The notes under the pieces were generated by a model. That model saw only the letters and a program-made list of their open reading frames with translations, did not search any database and was not told the origin of the DNA. This document shows, one piece after another, positions 15,001-27,639 of a DNA stretch of 64,000 nucleotides. The position numbers and the translations under genes are program-made. The number at the start of each line of letters is the position of its first letter. Within the stretch, counting starts at the first letter, position 1. Source of the stretch: Prunus persica (Eukaryota > Streptophyta > Magnoliopsida > Rosales > Rosaceae). The DNA is taken from the NCBI RefSeq assembly GCF_000346465.2, contig NC_034010.1:10628558-10692557 (forward strand), written 5' to 3'.

Positions 15001-18000
15001 AACTATGCAATACACCAACCACTCCATTTCAGAACGAACATCATACGAACCTCAATCGTCCAGTTTCATGGACCAATTGATATCGGATTGAGTCCAAAAC
15101 ATGGGAAACATAATAATATGGTGGGAGGAGTGATTTGGGAGGTTTTGAGTGAAATCGAATCTCTAACACAATGGAATACACCAACCACTCCATTTCCGAA
15201 CGAACTTCGTACAAACCTGAATTGTTAAATTTCATGGACCAATTGATATCGGATTGAGCCCAAAACTTGGAGAACATTATAATATGATGGGAGGAGTCAT
15301 TGGGGCAGTTTTGAGTGAAATCCGATCACTAAAACTGTGCAACAGACCAACCACTCCATTTCAGAACGAACTACGTACGAACCTGAGTTGTCCAATTTTA
15401 TGGACCAATTGATATCGAATTGAGTCCAAAACTTGGGGAACATAATAATATGGTGGGAGTAGTCATTTGGTGGGTTTTGAGTGAAATCGAATCTCTAAAA
15501 CTATGCAATAGACCAACCACTCCATTTCAGAACGAACCTCAATTGTCCAATTTCATGGACCAATCGATATCGAATTGAGTAGAAAACTTGGGGAACATCA
15601 TAATATGGTGGGAGGAGTGATTTGGTGGGTTTTGAGTGAAATCGAATCTCTAAAACTATTCAATACACCAACCCCCCCATTTCAGAACGAACTTCGTACG
15701 AACCTGAATTGTCGAATTTCATGGACCAATCGATATCGGATTGAGTTCAAAACTTGGGGATCATCATAATATGGTGGGAGGAGTCATTTGGTGAGTTTTG
15801 AGTGAAATCCAACATGTAAAACTATGAAATACACCAACAACTCCATTTCGGAATGAACTTTGAACGAACCTGAATTGTCCAATTTCATGGACCAATCGAT
15901 ATCGGATTGAGCGCAAAACTTGGAAAACACTATAATATGATGGGAGGAGTCATTTGGTGTGTTTTTGAGTGAAATCTGATCTCTAAAACTATGCAATAGA
16001 CCAACCGCTCCATTTCAGAACAAACTTCGTACGAACCTAAATTGTCCAATTTTATGGACCAATCGATATCGGATCAAGTCCCAAACTTGGGGAACATCAT
16101 AATATGTTGTGAGGAGTCATTTGGTGCTCTTTCAGTGAAATCCAGTATCTAAAACTATGCAAAACACAAACCATTCCATTTTAGAAAGAACTTCGTACGA
16201 ACCTGAATTGTCCAATTTCTTGGACCAATCGATATCGGATTGAGTACAGAACTTGAGGAACATCATAATATGGTGGGAGGAGTCATTCAGTGGGTTTTGA
16301 GTGAAATCCAATCTCAAAAACTATGCAATACAACAACCACTCCATGTCAGAACAAACTTCGTACGAACCTGAATTGTCCAATTTCATGTACCAATCGATA
16401 TCGGATTGAGTCCAAAACTTTGGGAACATCATAATATGGTGGGACGAGTCATTTGGTGAGTTTTGAGTGAAATCCAATCTCTAAATCTATGCAACATACG
16501 AAGCACTCCATTTCATAACGAACTTCGTACAAACCTGAATTGTGTAATTTCAGGGAGCAATCGATATCGGATTGAGCCCAAAACTTGGGGAACATCGTAA
16601 TACGGTGGGAGGAGTCATTTAATGGATTTTGAGTGAAATCAAATCTCTAAAACTGTGCAATACACCAACCACTCTATTTCAGAACGAACTACGTACGAAC
16701 CTGAGTTGTCCAATTTCATGGACGAATCGATAGCGGAATGAGTCCAAAACATGGGGAACATCTAAATATGGTTGTGAGGAGTCATTTGGTGCTCTTTCAG
16801 TGAAATCCAATATCTAAAACTATGCAAATCACAAACCACTATATTTCAGAGTGATCTTCAATTTCATGGACGAATCGATATCAGGTTGTGTCCAAAACAT
16901 TGGGAACATCATAATATGGTGGGAGGAGTCATTTGATGGGTTTTGAGTGAAATTGAATATCTAAAACTATGCAGCACATTAACCACTCCATTTCCGAACT
17001 AACATCATACGAACTTGAATTGTCCAATTTCATGGACCAATCGATATCGAATTGAGACCAAAACTTTGGGAACATCATAATATGTTCGGAGGAGTCATTT
17101 GGTGAATTTTGATTGAAATCCAATCTCTAAAACTATGCAACACACCAACCACTCCATTAAGGAACGAACTTTGTACGAACTTGAATTGTCCAATTTTATG
17201 GACCAATCGATATCGGATTGAGTCCAAAACTTGGAGAACATCATAGTATGGTGGGAGGAGTCATTTTGTGCCCTTTGAGTGAAATCCATTTTCTTAAACA
17301 ATGCAAAACACAAACCACTCCATTTTAGAACGAACTTCGTGCGAACTTAAATTGTCTAATTTCATGGACCAATTGACATCGGATTGAGTCCAAAACTTGG
17401 GGAACATCATATTATGGAGGGAGGAGTCATTCGGTGCTCTTTGAGTGAAATCCAATATCTTAAACTACGCAACACACCAACCACTACATTTCAGAAAGAA
17501 CTTCGTACGAACCTGAATTGTCCAATTTCGTGGACCAATCGATATCGGATTGAGTACAAAACTTGGGAAAAATCATAGTATGGTGAGAGGAGTCATTTGG
17601 TAGGTTTTGTGTGAAATTCAATCTCTAGAACTATGCAATACACCAACCACTCCATTTTAGAACGAACTTCGTACGAACCTGAATTGTCCAATTTCATGGA
17701 CCAATCAATATCGGATTGAGTCCAAAACTTGGGGAACATTATAATATGGTGGGAGGAGTCACTTGCGGAGTTTTAAGTGAAATCCGATTTTTAAAACTAT
17801 GCAATGCACCAACCACTCCGTTTCAGAATGAACTTCGTACGAACCTGAATTGTCCAATTTCATGGACAAATCAATATCGGATTGAGTCCAAAACTTGGGG
17901 AATGTCATAATGTGGGCAGAGGAGTCATTTGGTGCTCCTTGAGTGAAATCCAATATCTTAATCTATGCAACACACCAACCACTCCATTTCAGAACGAACT

Positions 18001-21000
18001 TCGTACGAACTTGAATGGTCCAATTTCATGGACCAATCGATATCGGATTGAGTCCAAAACATGGGGAACATAATAATATGGTGGGAAGAGTCATTTGGTG
18101 CTCTTTGAGTAAAATCCAATATCTTAAACTATGCAAAACACAAACCGCCCCGTTTCAGAACGAACTTCGTACAAACCTGAATTGTCCAATTTCATGGACC
18201 AATTGATATCGGATTGAGTCCAAAACGTGGGGAACATCATAATATGGTGGGACGAGTCATTTGGTTGGTTTTGAGCAAAATCGAATATCTAAAACTATGC
18301 AATACACCAACCACTCCATTTCAGAATGAACTTTGTACGAACCTGAATTGTCCAATTTCATGGACCAATCGATATCGGATTCAGTCGAAAATAAGGGGGA
18401 ACATCATAATATGGTGGGTGGAGTCATTTGGATCACTTTGAGTGAAATCAAATATCTTAAACTATGCAAAACACAAACCACCCCATTTCAGAATGAACTT
18501 CATACAAACCTGAATTGTCCATTTTCATGGACCAATCGATATCGGATTGAGTCCAAAATTTGAGGAACAGCATAATGTGGTGGGAGGAGTCATTTGGTGC
18601 TCTTTGAGGGAAATCCAATATCTTAAACTATGCAAAACACAAACCACTATATTTCAGAACGAACTTCGTACAAACCTGAATTATCCAATTTCATGGACGA
18701 ATCGATATCGGATTGAGTCCAAAACTTGGGGAACATCATAATATGGTGGGAGGAGTCATTTGGGGGGTTTTGAGTGAAATCGAATATCTAAAGCTACGCA
18801 ATACACCAACCGCTCCATTTCAGAACGAACTTCGTACAAACCTGAATTGTCCAATTTCATGGACCAATCGATATCGGATTGAGTCCAAAACTTGGGGAAC
18901 ATCATAATATGGTGGGAGGAGTCATTTGGTGGGTTTTGAGTGAAATCGAATATCTAAAGCTACGCAATACTCCAACCGCTCCATTTCAGAGTGAACTTCG
19001 TACGAACCTGAATTGTCCAATTTCATGGACCAATCGATATCGGATTGAGTCCAAAACTTGAGGAAGATCATAATATGGTGGGAGGAGTCATTTTGTTCTC
19101 TTGGAGTGAAATCCAAAATCTTAAACTATGCAAAACACAAACCACTATGTTTCAGAATGAACTTCGTACGAACCTGAATCGTCAAATTTCTTGGACAAAT
19201 TGATACCAAATTGAGCCCAAAACATGGGGAACATCATAATATGGTGGGAGGACTCATTTGCTTGGTTTCGAGTGAAATCCAATCTCTAGAACAATGCAAC
19301 ACACCAACCACTCCATTTCAGAGCGAACTTCATACGAACCTGAATTATCCAGTTTCTTAGACCAATCGATATCGGACTGTGCTGAAAACTTGGCGAACAT
19401 CATAATATGGTGGGAGGAGTCATTTGGTAGGTTTTGAGTGAAATCCAATCTCTAAAACTATGCAATACACCAACCACTCCATTTCAGAACGAACTTCGTA
19501 CGAACCTGAGTTGTCCAATTTCATGGACCAATCGATATTGGACTGAGTCCAAAACTTGGGGAACATAAAAATATGGTAGGAAGTGTAATTTTGTGGGTTT
19601 TTTGTGAAGTCCAATCTCTAAAACTATCCAATACACCAACCACTCCATTTCAGAATGAAGTTCGTACGAACCTGAATTGTCCAATTTGATTTACCAATCG
19701 ATATCGGATTGAGTCCAAAACTTGGGGAACATCATAATATGGTGGGAGAAGTCATTTGGTGGGTTTTGAGTGATATCCAATCTCCAAAACCACGCAAAAT
19801 ACCAACCATCCATTTCCTAATGCACTTCGTACGAACTTGAATTGTCCAATTTCATGGACCAATCGATATTGGATTGAGTGCAAAACTTGGGGAACAAAAA
19901 AATATGGTGGGAGGTGTAATTTGGTGGGTTTTTTGTGAAGTCCAATCTCTAAAACTATGCAATACACCAAACACTCCATTTCGGAACGAACTTCGTACGA
20001 ACCTGAATTGTCCAATTTGATTTACCAATCTATATCGGATTGAGTCCAAAACTTGGGGAACATCATAATGTGGTGGGAGGAGTCATTTGGTGACTTTGGA
20101 GTCAGGCCCAATCTCTAGAACTATGCAATACACCAACCACTCCATTTCTGAACGAACTTCGTACAAACCTAAATTGTCCAATTTCATTTACCAATCGATA
20201 TCGGACTGAGTCCAAAACTTGGGGAACTCCATAATATGGGGGGGGGGGGGGAAGTCATTTGGCGCTTTTTGAGTGAAATCCAGTCTCTAAAACTATGCAA
20301 AACACCAACCACTCCATTTCATAATGAACTTCGTACGGACCTGAATTGTCCAATTTCATGGACGAATCAATATCGGATTGAGTCCAAAACTTAGGGAACA
20401 TCATAATATGGCGGCAGGTGACATTTGGAGGGTTTTGAGTGAAGTCCAATCTCCAAAACGGTGCAAAACACCAACTACTCCATTTCAGAACGAACTTCGT
20501 ACGAACCTGTATTGTCCAATTTTGATGCACTTCGTACGAACTTGAATTGTCCAATTTCATGGACCAATCGATGTTGGACTGAGTCCAAAACTTGGGGAAC
20601 ATAAAAATATGGTAGGAAGTGTAATTTTGTGGGTTTTTTGTGAAATCCAATCTCTAGAACTATGCAATACACCAACCACTCCATTTCAGAACGAACTTCG
20701 TACGAACCTGAATTGTCTAATTTCATTTACCAATCGATATCGGATTGAGTTCAAAACTTGGGGAACATCATAATATGGTGGGAGGAGTCATTTGGTGAGT
20801 TTTGAGTGAAATTCAATCTATAAAACTATGCAATACACCAACCACTCCATTTCATAATGAACTTCGTACGAACCTGAATTGGCCAATTTCAAGGACCAAT
20901 TGATATCGGATTAAGTCCCAAAATTGGGGGACATCATAATATGGTAAGAGGTGTCATTTGGTGACTTTGGAGTGAAATCCAATCTCTAGAACTATGCAAT

Positions 21001-21571
21001 ACACCAACCACTCCATTTCAGAACGAACATCTTACGAACCTGACTTATCCAATTTCATGGACCAATCTATATCAGATTGAGTCCCAAAATTGCGGAATAT
21101 CGTAATGTGCTGGGAGAAGTCATTTGGTTACTTTTGAGTGAAATCCAATCTTTAAAACTATGCCATATGCCAACCACTCCATTTCAGAACGAACTTAGTA
21201 GGAACCTGAATTATCCAGTTTCATTTCCCAATGGATATCGGATTGAGTCCAAAACTTGACGAACATCATAATAGGGCGGGAGGTGTCATTTGGTCAGTTT
21301 TGAGTGGACTCCAATCTCTAAAACTATGCAAAAGACCAACCATTCCATTGCAGTACGAACTTCGTACGAACCTGAATTGTCCAATTTCATCGATAAATCG
21401 ATATCGGATTGAGTCCAAAACTTGGAGAACTGCATAATATGGTGGGATGAGTCATTTGGTGACTTTGGAGTGAAATCCAGTCTCTAGAACTATGCAATAC
21501 ACCAACGACACCATTTCAGAGCGAACTTCATACAAACTTGAATTGCCCAATTTCATGGACCAATCGATATC
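3031..21571 (+). repeat. 166-bp satellite array, subfamily A2, left block
   Basis: About 110 tandem monomers in the same orientation as the A1 block but more divergent from each other. The typical order is 'tcggattgagtccaaaac', 'atatggtgggaggagtca', a variable stretch ('gtgggttttgag' or 'gtgctttttgag'), 'actatgcaatacacc', 'cgaacttcgtacgaacc', 'ccaatttcatggacc', then 'aatcgatatcgg'. Several monomer classes are interleaved, distinguished mainly by the stretch after 'gtcatttggtg'. Monomers with small deletions occur (for example near 4,055, 12,385 and 16,855). I see no genes inside it. Confidence 0.95.
20238..20251 (+). repeat. Run of 14 G inside a satellite monomer
   Basis: The usual 'atggtgggaggagtc' of the monomer is replaced by an uninterrupted run of 14 G followed by 'aagtcattt'. 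It is either a slippage expansion or a base-calling or assembly error. Confidence 0.8.
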
Positions 21572-23434
21572 TGTTGATGCTTTTCCTAACAACTAAAATC
21601 AGTTGATCCCACGGAGAATCATGCAAGTGCACAAACCGTTTATAGTATAGCTTATGTAAATACGAGGTCGATCCCACGGAGAATGGTAACTTGGGTTTAA
21701 GTTAAATTACTTAGAATGCTGAAAAAAATAGAAAATAAAGAAACTAACTAACTAACTAAAGGCAAAGTCGAATTCAACAATGCCTCTTGCTAATTACTTA
21801 AGGCCTAGGACAGAATCCTAGCACCACACACGCACTCGAAATGGGGGTTTTTTGTTGTTGAAATGATGATATGAAAGTGAAAAGAAAGTGCTGGAAAGTA
21901 AACGCTAGCAGCAATCAACAAGTTGTGAAACAATGATTGAGAGGTGTGAGAGCCTTGGAATCCACCACTAGTCTTCCTATTCAAGTTATGAATGCATAGA
22001 AATTGACTCAAGCTTCATCAACAATAGATTATCGCATACAAGCCCATTGTATCTAGGTGCAGGATGCATGATTCTCCTAAGGCATGTGGTTGTGCATGGT
22101 ATCTACACAACACGTGATCTCTAATATGCAACCTAAGCATGGTATCTACTTAGTATAAAGCATACCAGAGTCATTAAGCTCCTTGAGAATATGATAATCA
22201 TACAAGTCCTAGAACATGGTATCTGTCCTAGTCAACCTATGGTTATTATCCCCTTGAATGATTCTTAGGCCATTCATGTGTTGCTTGTGAAAGGAGAGTA
22301 GAATTGGTGAATCTAAACCCCTTCCCAACCTGTGCTAGATGCATAAAATCCTAGTTAGCTACTCCAAGAAAACATACATCAAGCACATAATAAACTGGAG
22401 ATTAACAAGTTGATAATGAAAGCAAGGAAATCAATTAACTATAAAATCATCCATAACATTGAATATTCATGACTAGGGCATCATCCTAAGCCCTAACTAA
22501 ATGGATTAGTTACACATAACTATGAATACAAAAAATAAGAAATACATAGATAGAATAAAGAAAAGAGAAGAACTAGCTGGTGGCAACAAGGTAGTTCCCC
22601 GGACAGCTCCAAGGTCTCCCTCCTTTGCAACTATCTCCTTTCTCTCTTGTGGTGAATCTGAATGTGTGAGTGATGGATGAAAATGAATCTATCTCTCTTC
22701 TATCTCTGTTTTTTTTGAATGAGTGTGTAGCTCTCCATTTATTGAGTCCAATTTCATCCTCCCCTCTAGCTGGTGAAACACACTTCTCTTAGCTGCTCCC
22801 AATTGCCTCAGCTGCTCAATAAAAGCCAACTGCTCCAGTTGCCCAATAAAAGCCAATTGCTCCAGCTGCCCAATAAATGCTTTGGTGAACTATTCTTGGT
22901 CTCTTTATGGCAAGCTTGACTTTTGTTCATTTTTCAGAGTTCCCAAGCTGATTTGTCTCCCATGTGTGGCTGCTCTTATGTGTAGCACATGGCTCTAGGG
23001 ATGTAGCCACATTAAATGTGATGGCAGCCAACTATGACTTCTCTGTGTACTTGGTTGAGTCTTTGACGTGCTGAGGGCTCCAGATTTATCCAATTGGGCT
23101 GAACTTTGGATATGTTATAATAGACCTCCATTGGAACAACTGCTATCAAGGATGTCTCCTCATCCGACCTGTGTAAGTTGCTGAAATGAGGCCTGCAAGA
23201 TGACAAACGAAATTGGACTGACAAGGAGTGTGGCCCAAATTGGGTTTGTCTTTAAACTCATAGTGCTCTTATCCCAATCAGCCCTTATCAAGCATGGATT
23301 GCATCAAATGTGATCTCCTGTTGTCTCAACCTACAAAACAAACAAAAAGAGGTAAGTGACTGAAAATAAAGGGAAACTAAGCAAAGTCACTAAGTAAAGA
23401 GGGCATGAGAATGTATGAAATTATGAACTTATCA
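21572..23434 (+). mobile_element. Solo LTR (LTR1) inserted in the satellite
   Basis: A 1,863-bp non-satellite block splits one monomer. It begins TGTTGATG and ends TTATCA, giving the TG...CA ends of an LTR. The flanking pentamers are ATATC on the left and ACATC on the right, a target-site duplication with one mismatch, and the satellite resumes in phase ('cgatatc' then 'ggattgag'). No protease, reverse transcriptase or integrase reading frame is visible, and no second copy of the ends, so it is a solo LTR. It carries 'tacgaggtcgatcccacgg' near its start, a motif type common in plant LTRs, and repeated 'catggtatct' motifs at about 22,097-22,225. An alternative end at 23,437 would give a 7-bp inverted end TGTTGAT/ATCAACA but no target duplication. 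Confidence 0.8.
22805..22880 (+). repeat. Short 27-bp tandem repeat inside LTR1
   Basis: Three imperfect units built on 'gctgcccaataaaagccaa' lie inside the LTR; the 'caataaa' core starts at 22,817, 22,844 and 22,871. They include AATAAA hexamers on the + strand. Confidence 0.75.
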
Positions 23435-23933
23435 ACATCGGATTGAGTCCCAAAATTGGGGAATATCATAATATGGTGGGAGGAGTCATTTGGTGACTTT
23501 GGAGTGAAATCCAATCTCTAGAACTATGCAATTCACCAACCACTCCATTTCAGCACGACCTTCGAACGAACTTGAATTGTCCAATTTCGAGGACCAATTG
23601 ATACCGGATTGGGTCCAACACTTGGTGAACATTATAATATGGTGGGAGGAGTCATTTGCTGAGTTCTGAGTGAAATCCAATCAAAAACTATGCAAAACAC
23701 AAACCACTCCATTTCAGAACGAACATCGTACGAACCAGAATTGTCCAATTTCATGGGCTAATCGATATCGGATTGAGTCCAAAACTTTGGGAACTCCATA
23801 ATATGGTGGGAGGAGACATTTGGTGCTTTTTGAGTGAAATCCAATCTCAAAACTGTGCAAAACACCAACCACTCCATTTCAGAACGAACTTCGTGGGAAC
23901 CTGAATTGTCCAATTTCATGTACCAATCAATAT

Positions 23934-26760
23934 CGGATTGAGTCCAAAACTTGGGGAACATCATAATATGGTGGGAGGAGTCATTTGGTGGGTTTTGAGT
24001 GAAATTGAATATCTAAAGCTACGCAATACACCAACCGCTCCATTTCAGAACGAACTTCGTACGAACTTGAATTGTCCAATTTCATGGACCAATTGATATC
24101 ACATTGAGCCCAAAACTTGGTGAACATCATAATATGGTGGGAGGAGTCATTTGGTGGATTTTGAGTGAAATCCAATCTGTAAAACTATGTAATACAGCGA
24201 CAACACCATTTCAAGGCGAACTTCGTAAGAACCTGAATTGTCCAATTTCATGGACCAATCGATATCAGATTGAGGCCAAAACTTGGGGAACATCATAATA
24301 TGGTGGGAGGAGTCATTTGTTGACTTTTGAGTGAAATCCAATCTCTAAAACTATGCAAAAAACCCACCACTCCATTTCATAATGAACTTCGTACGAACTT
24401 GAATTGTCCAATTTCATGGGCCAATCTGTATCAGATTGAGTCCCAAATTTGGGAACATCATAATGTGCTGGGAGGAGTCATTTGGTGACTTTGGAGTGAA
24501 ATCCAATCTCTAGAACTATGCAATACACCAACCACTCCATTTCATAACGAACGTCGCACGAACCTGAATTGTCCAATTTCATGGAACAATCGATATCGGA
24601 TTGAGTCAAAAACTTGGGAAACATAACAATATGGTGGGAGGTGTAATTTGCTGTGTTTTGAGTGTAATCCAATATCTAAAACTATGTAAAACACCAACCA
24701 CTCCATTTCAGAACGAATATCGTACGAACTTGAATTGTCCAATTTCGTGGACTAATCGATATCAGATTGAGTCCAAAACTTAGGGAACTTCATAATATGG
24801 TGGGAGGAGTCATTTGGGGGGTTTTGAGTGAAATCCAATCTCTAAAACTATGCAATACACCAACTACTCCATTTCATAATGAACTTCGTACGAACCTGAA
24901 TTGTCCAATTTCATGGACCAATCGATATCGAATTGAGTCCCAAAATTGGGGCACATCATAATATGGTGGGAGGAGTCATTTGGGGACTTTGGACTGAAAT
25001 CCAATCTCTAGAACTATGCAATACATCAACCACTCCATTTCAGAACGAATTTCGCACGAACCTAAATTGTCCAATTTCATTTATCAATCGATATCGGATT
25101 GAGTCCAAAACATGGGGAACATCATAATATGGTGGGAGGTGTCATTTGGTGCTTTTTGAGTGAAATCCAATTTTTGAATGATGGATTTCTCCACAACTAT
25201 GCAAAACACCAACCACTCCATTTCATAATGAACTTCGTACGAACCTGAATTGTTCAATTTCATTGACCAATCGATATCGGATTGAGTACAAAAGTTGGGG
25301 AACATCATAATATGGTGGGAGGTGTCATTTGATAACTTTGGAGAGAAATCCACTCTCTAGAACTATGCAATATACCAACCACTCCATTTCTGAACGAACT
25401 TCGTACGAACTTGAATTGTCCAATTTCATGGACCAATCGATATCGGATTGAGTCCAAAACTTGGGGAACATCATAATATGGTGGGAGGAGTCATTTGGTG
25501 GGTTTTGAGTGAAATTGAATATCTAAAGCTACGCAATACACCAACCGCTTCCTTTCAGAACGAACTTCGTACGAACTTGAATTGTCCAATTTCATGGACC
25601 AATTGATATCACATTGAGCCCAAAACTTGGTGAACATCATAATATGGTGGGAGGAGTCATTTGGTGGATTTTGAGTGAAATCCAATCTGTAAAACTATGT
25701 AATACAGCGACAACACCATTTCAAGGCGAACTTCATAAGAACCTGAATTGTCCAATTTCATGGACCAATCGATATCGGATTGAGGCCAAAACTTGGGGAA
25801 CATCATAATTTGGTGGGAGGAGTCATTTGTTGACTTTTGAGTGAAATTCAATCTCTAAAACTATGCAAAAAACCCACCACTCCATTTCATAATGAACTTC
25901 GTACGAACCTGAATTGTCCAATTGCATGGACCAATCTGTATCGGATTGAGTCCCAAATTTGGGAACATCATAATGTGCTGGGAGGAGTCATTTGGTGACT
26001 TTGGAGTGAAATCCAATATCTAGAACTATGCAATACACCAACCACTCCATTTCATAACGAACGTCGCACGAACCTGAATTGTCCAATTTCATGGAACAAT
26101 CGATATCGGATTGAGTCAAAAACTTGGGAAACATAACAATATGGTGGGAGATGTAATTTGCTGTGTTTTGAGTGTAATCCAATATCTAAAACTATGTAAA
26201 ACACCAACCACTCCATTTCAGAACGAATATCGTACGAACTTGAATTGTCCAATTTCGTGGACTAATCGATATCAGATTGAGTCCAAAACTTAGGGAACTT
26301 CATAATATGGTGGGAGGAGTCATTTGGTGGGTTTTGAGTGAAATCCAATCTCTAAAACTATGCAATACACCAACTACTCCATTTCATAATGAACTTCGTA
26401 CGAACCTGAATTGTCCAATTTCATGGACCAATCGATATCGAATTGAGTCCCAAAATTGGGGCACATCATAATATGGTGGGAGGAGTCATTTGGGGACTTT
26501 GGAGTGAAATTCAATCTCTAGAACTATGCAATACATCAACCACTCCATTTCAGAACGAATTTCGCACAAACCTAAATTGTCCAATTTCATTTATCAATCG
26601 ATATCGGATTGAGTCCAAAACATGGGGAACATCGTAGTATGGTGGGAGGTGTCATTTGATGCTTTTTGAGTGAAATCCAATTTTTGAATGATGGATTTCT
26701 CCAAAACTATGCAAAACACCAACCACTCCATTTCATAATGAACTTCGTACGAACCTGAAT
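23934..26760 (+). repeat. Higher-order satellite duplication, 1,510-bp offset
   Basis: Bases about 23,934-25,250 and 25,444-26,760 are near-identical, monomer for monomer. The shared private variants include 'ctaaagctacgcaatac', 'cagcgacaacaccatttc', 'aaaaaacccaccactcc' and an extra insertion reading 'tttttgaatgatggatttct' at about 25,171 and 26,681. The offset equals nine 166-bp monomers plus 16 bp, which the inserted monomer accounts for. Confidence 0.85.
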
Positions 26761-27639
26761 TATCGAATTTCATGGACCAATCAAGAAGGGATTCAGTTCA
26801 AAAGTTGGTGAACATCATAATATGGTGGGACGAGTCATTTGGTGCTTTTTGAGTGAACTCCAATATCTAAAACTATGCAAAACACCAACCACTCCATTTC
26901 ATAATGAACTTCGTACGAACCTGAATTGTCCAATTTCATGGGCCAATCAATATCAGATTGAGTCTAAAACTTGGGGAACATCATAATATGGTGGGAGGAG
27001 TCATTTGGTGCTTTTTATGTGAAATCCAATCTCTAAAACTATGCGAAACACTAACCACTCCAGTCTCGAACAAACTTCGTGGGAACCTGAATTTTCCAAT
27101 TTCATGGACCAATCGATATCGGATTGAGTCCAAACCTTGGGGAACAAATGATATGGTGGGAGGAGTCATTTGGTGACTTTGAAGTGAAATCCAATCTCAA
27201 GAACTATGCAATACACCAACCACTCCATTTCAGAACGAACTTCGTACGAACCTGAATTGTCCAATTTCATCGACCAATCGATATCGGATTGAATCCAAAA
27301 GTTGGGAAACATCATAATTTTGTGGAAGGAGTCATTTGGTATGTTTTGAATGAAATCGAATGCCTAAAACTATGCAAAACACCAACCACTCCATTTCAGA
27401 ATGAACTTCGTACGAACCTGAGTTGTACAATTTTCGGCACCAATCGATATCGGACTGATCCGAAAACTTGGGGAGCATCATAATATGGTGGGAGGAGTCA
27501 TTTGGTGCTTTTTGATAGAAATCCAATCTCTAAAACTATGCAAAACACCAACCACTCCATTTTAGAATGAACTTCGTACGAACCTGAATTTTCCAATTTC
27601 ATGGACAATTCGATATCGGATTGGGTCCAAAACTTGGGG

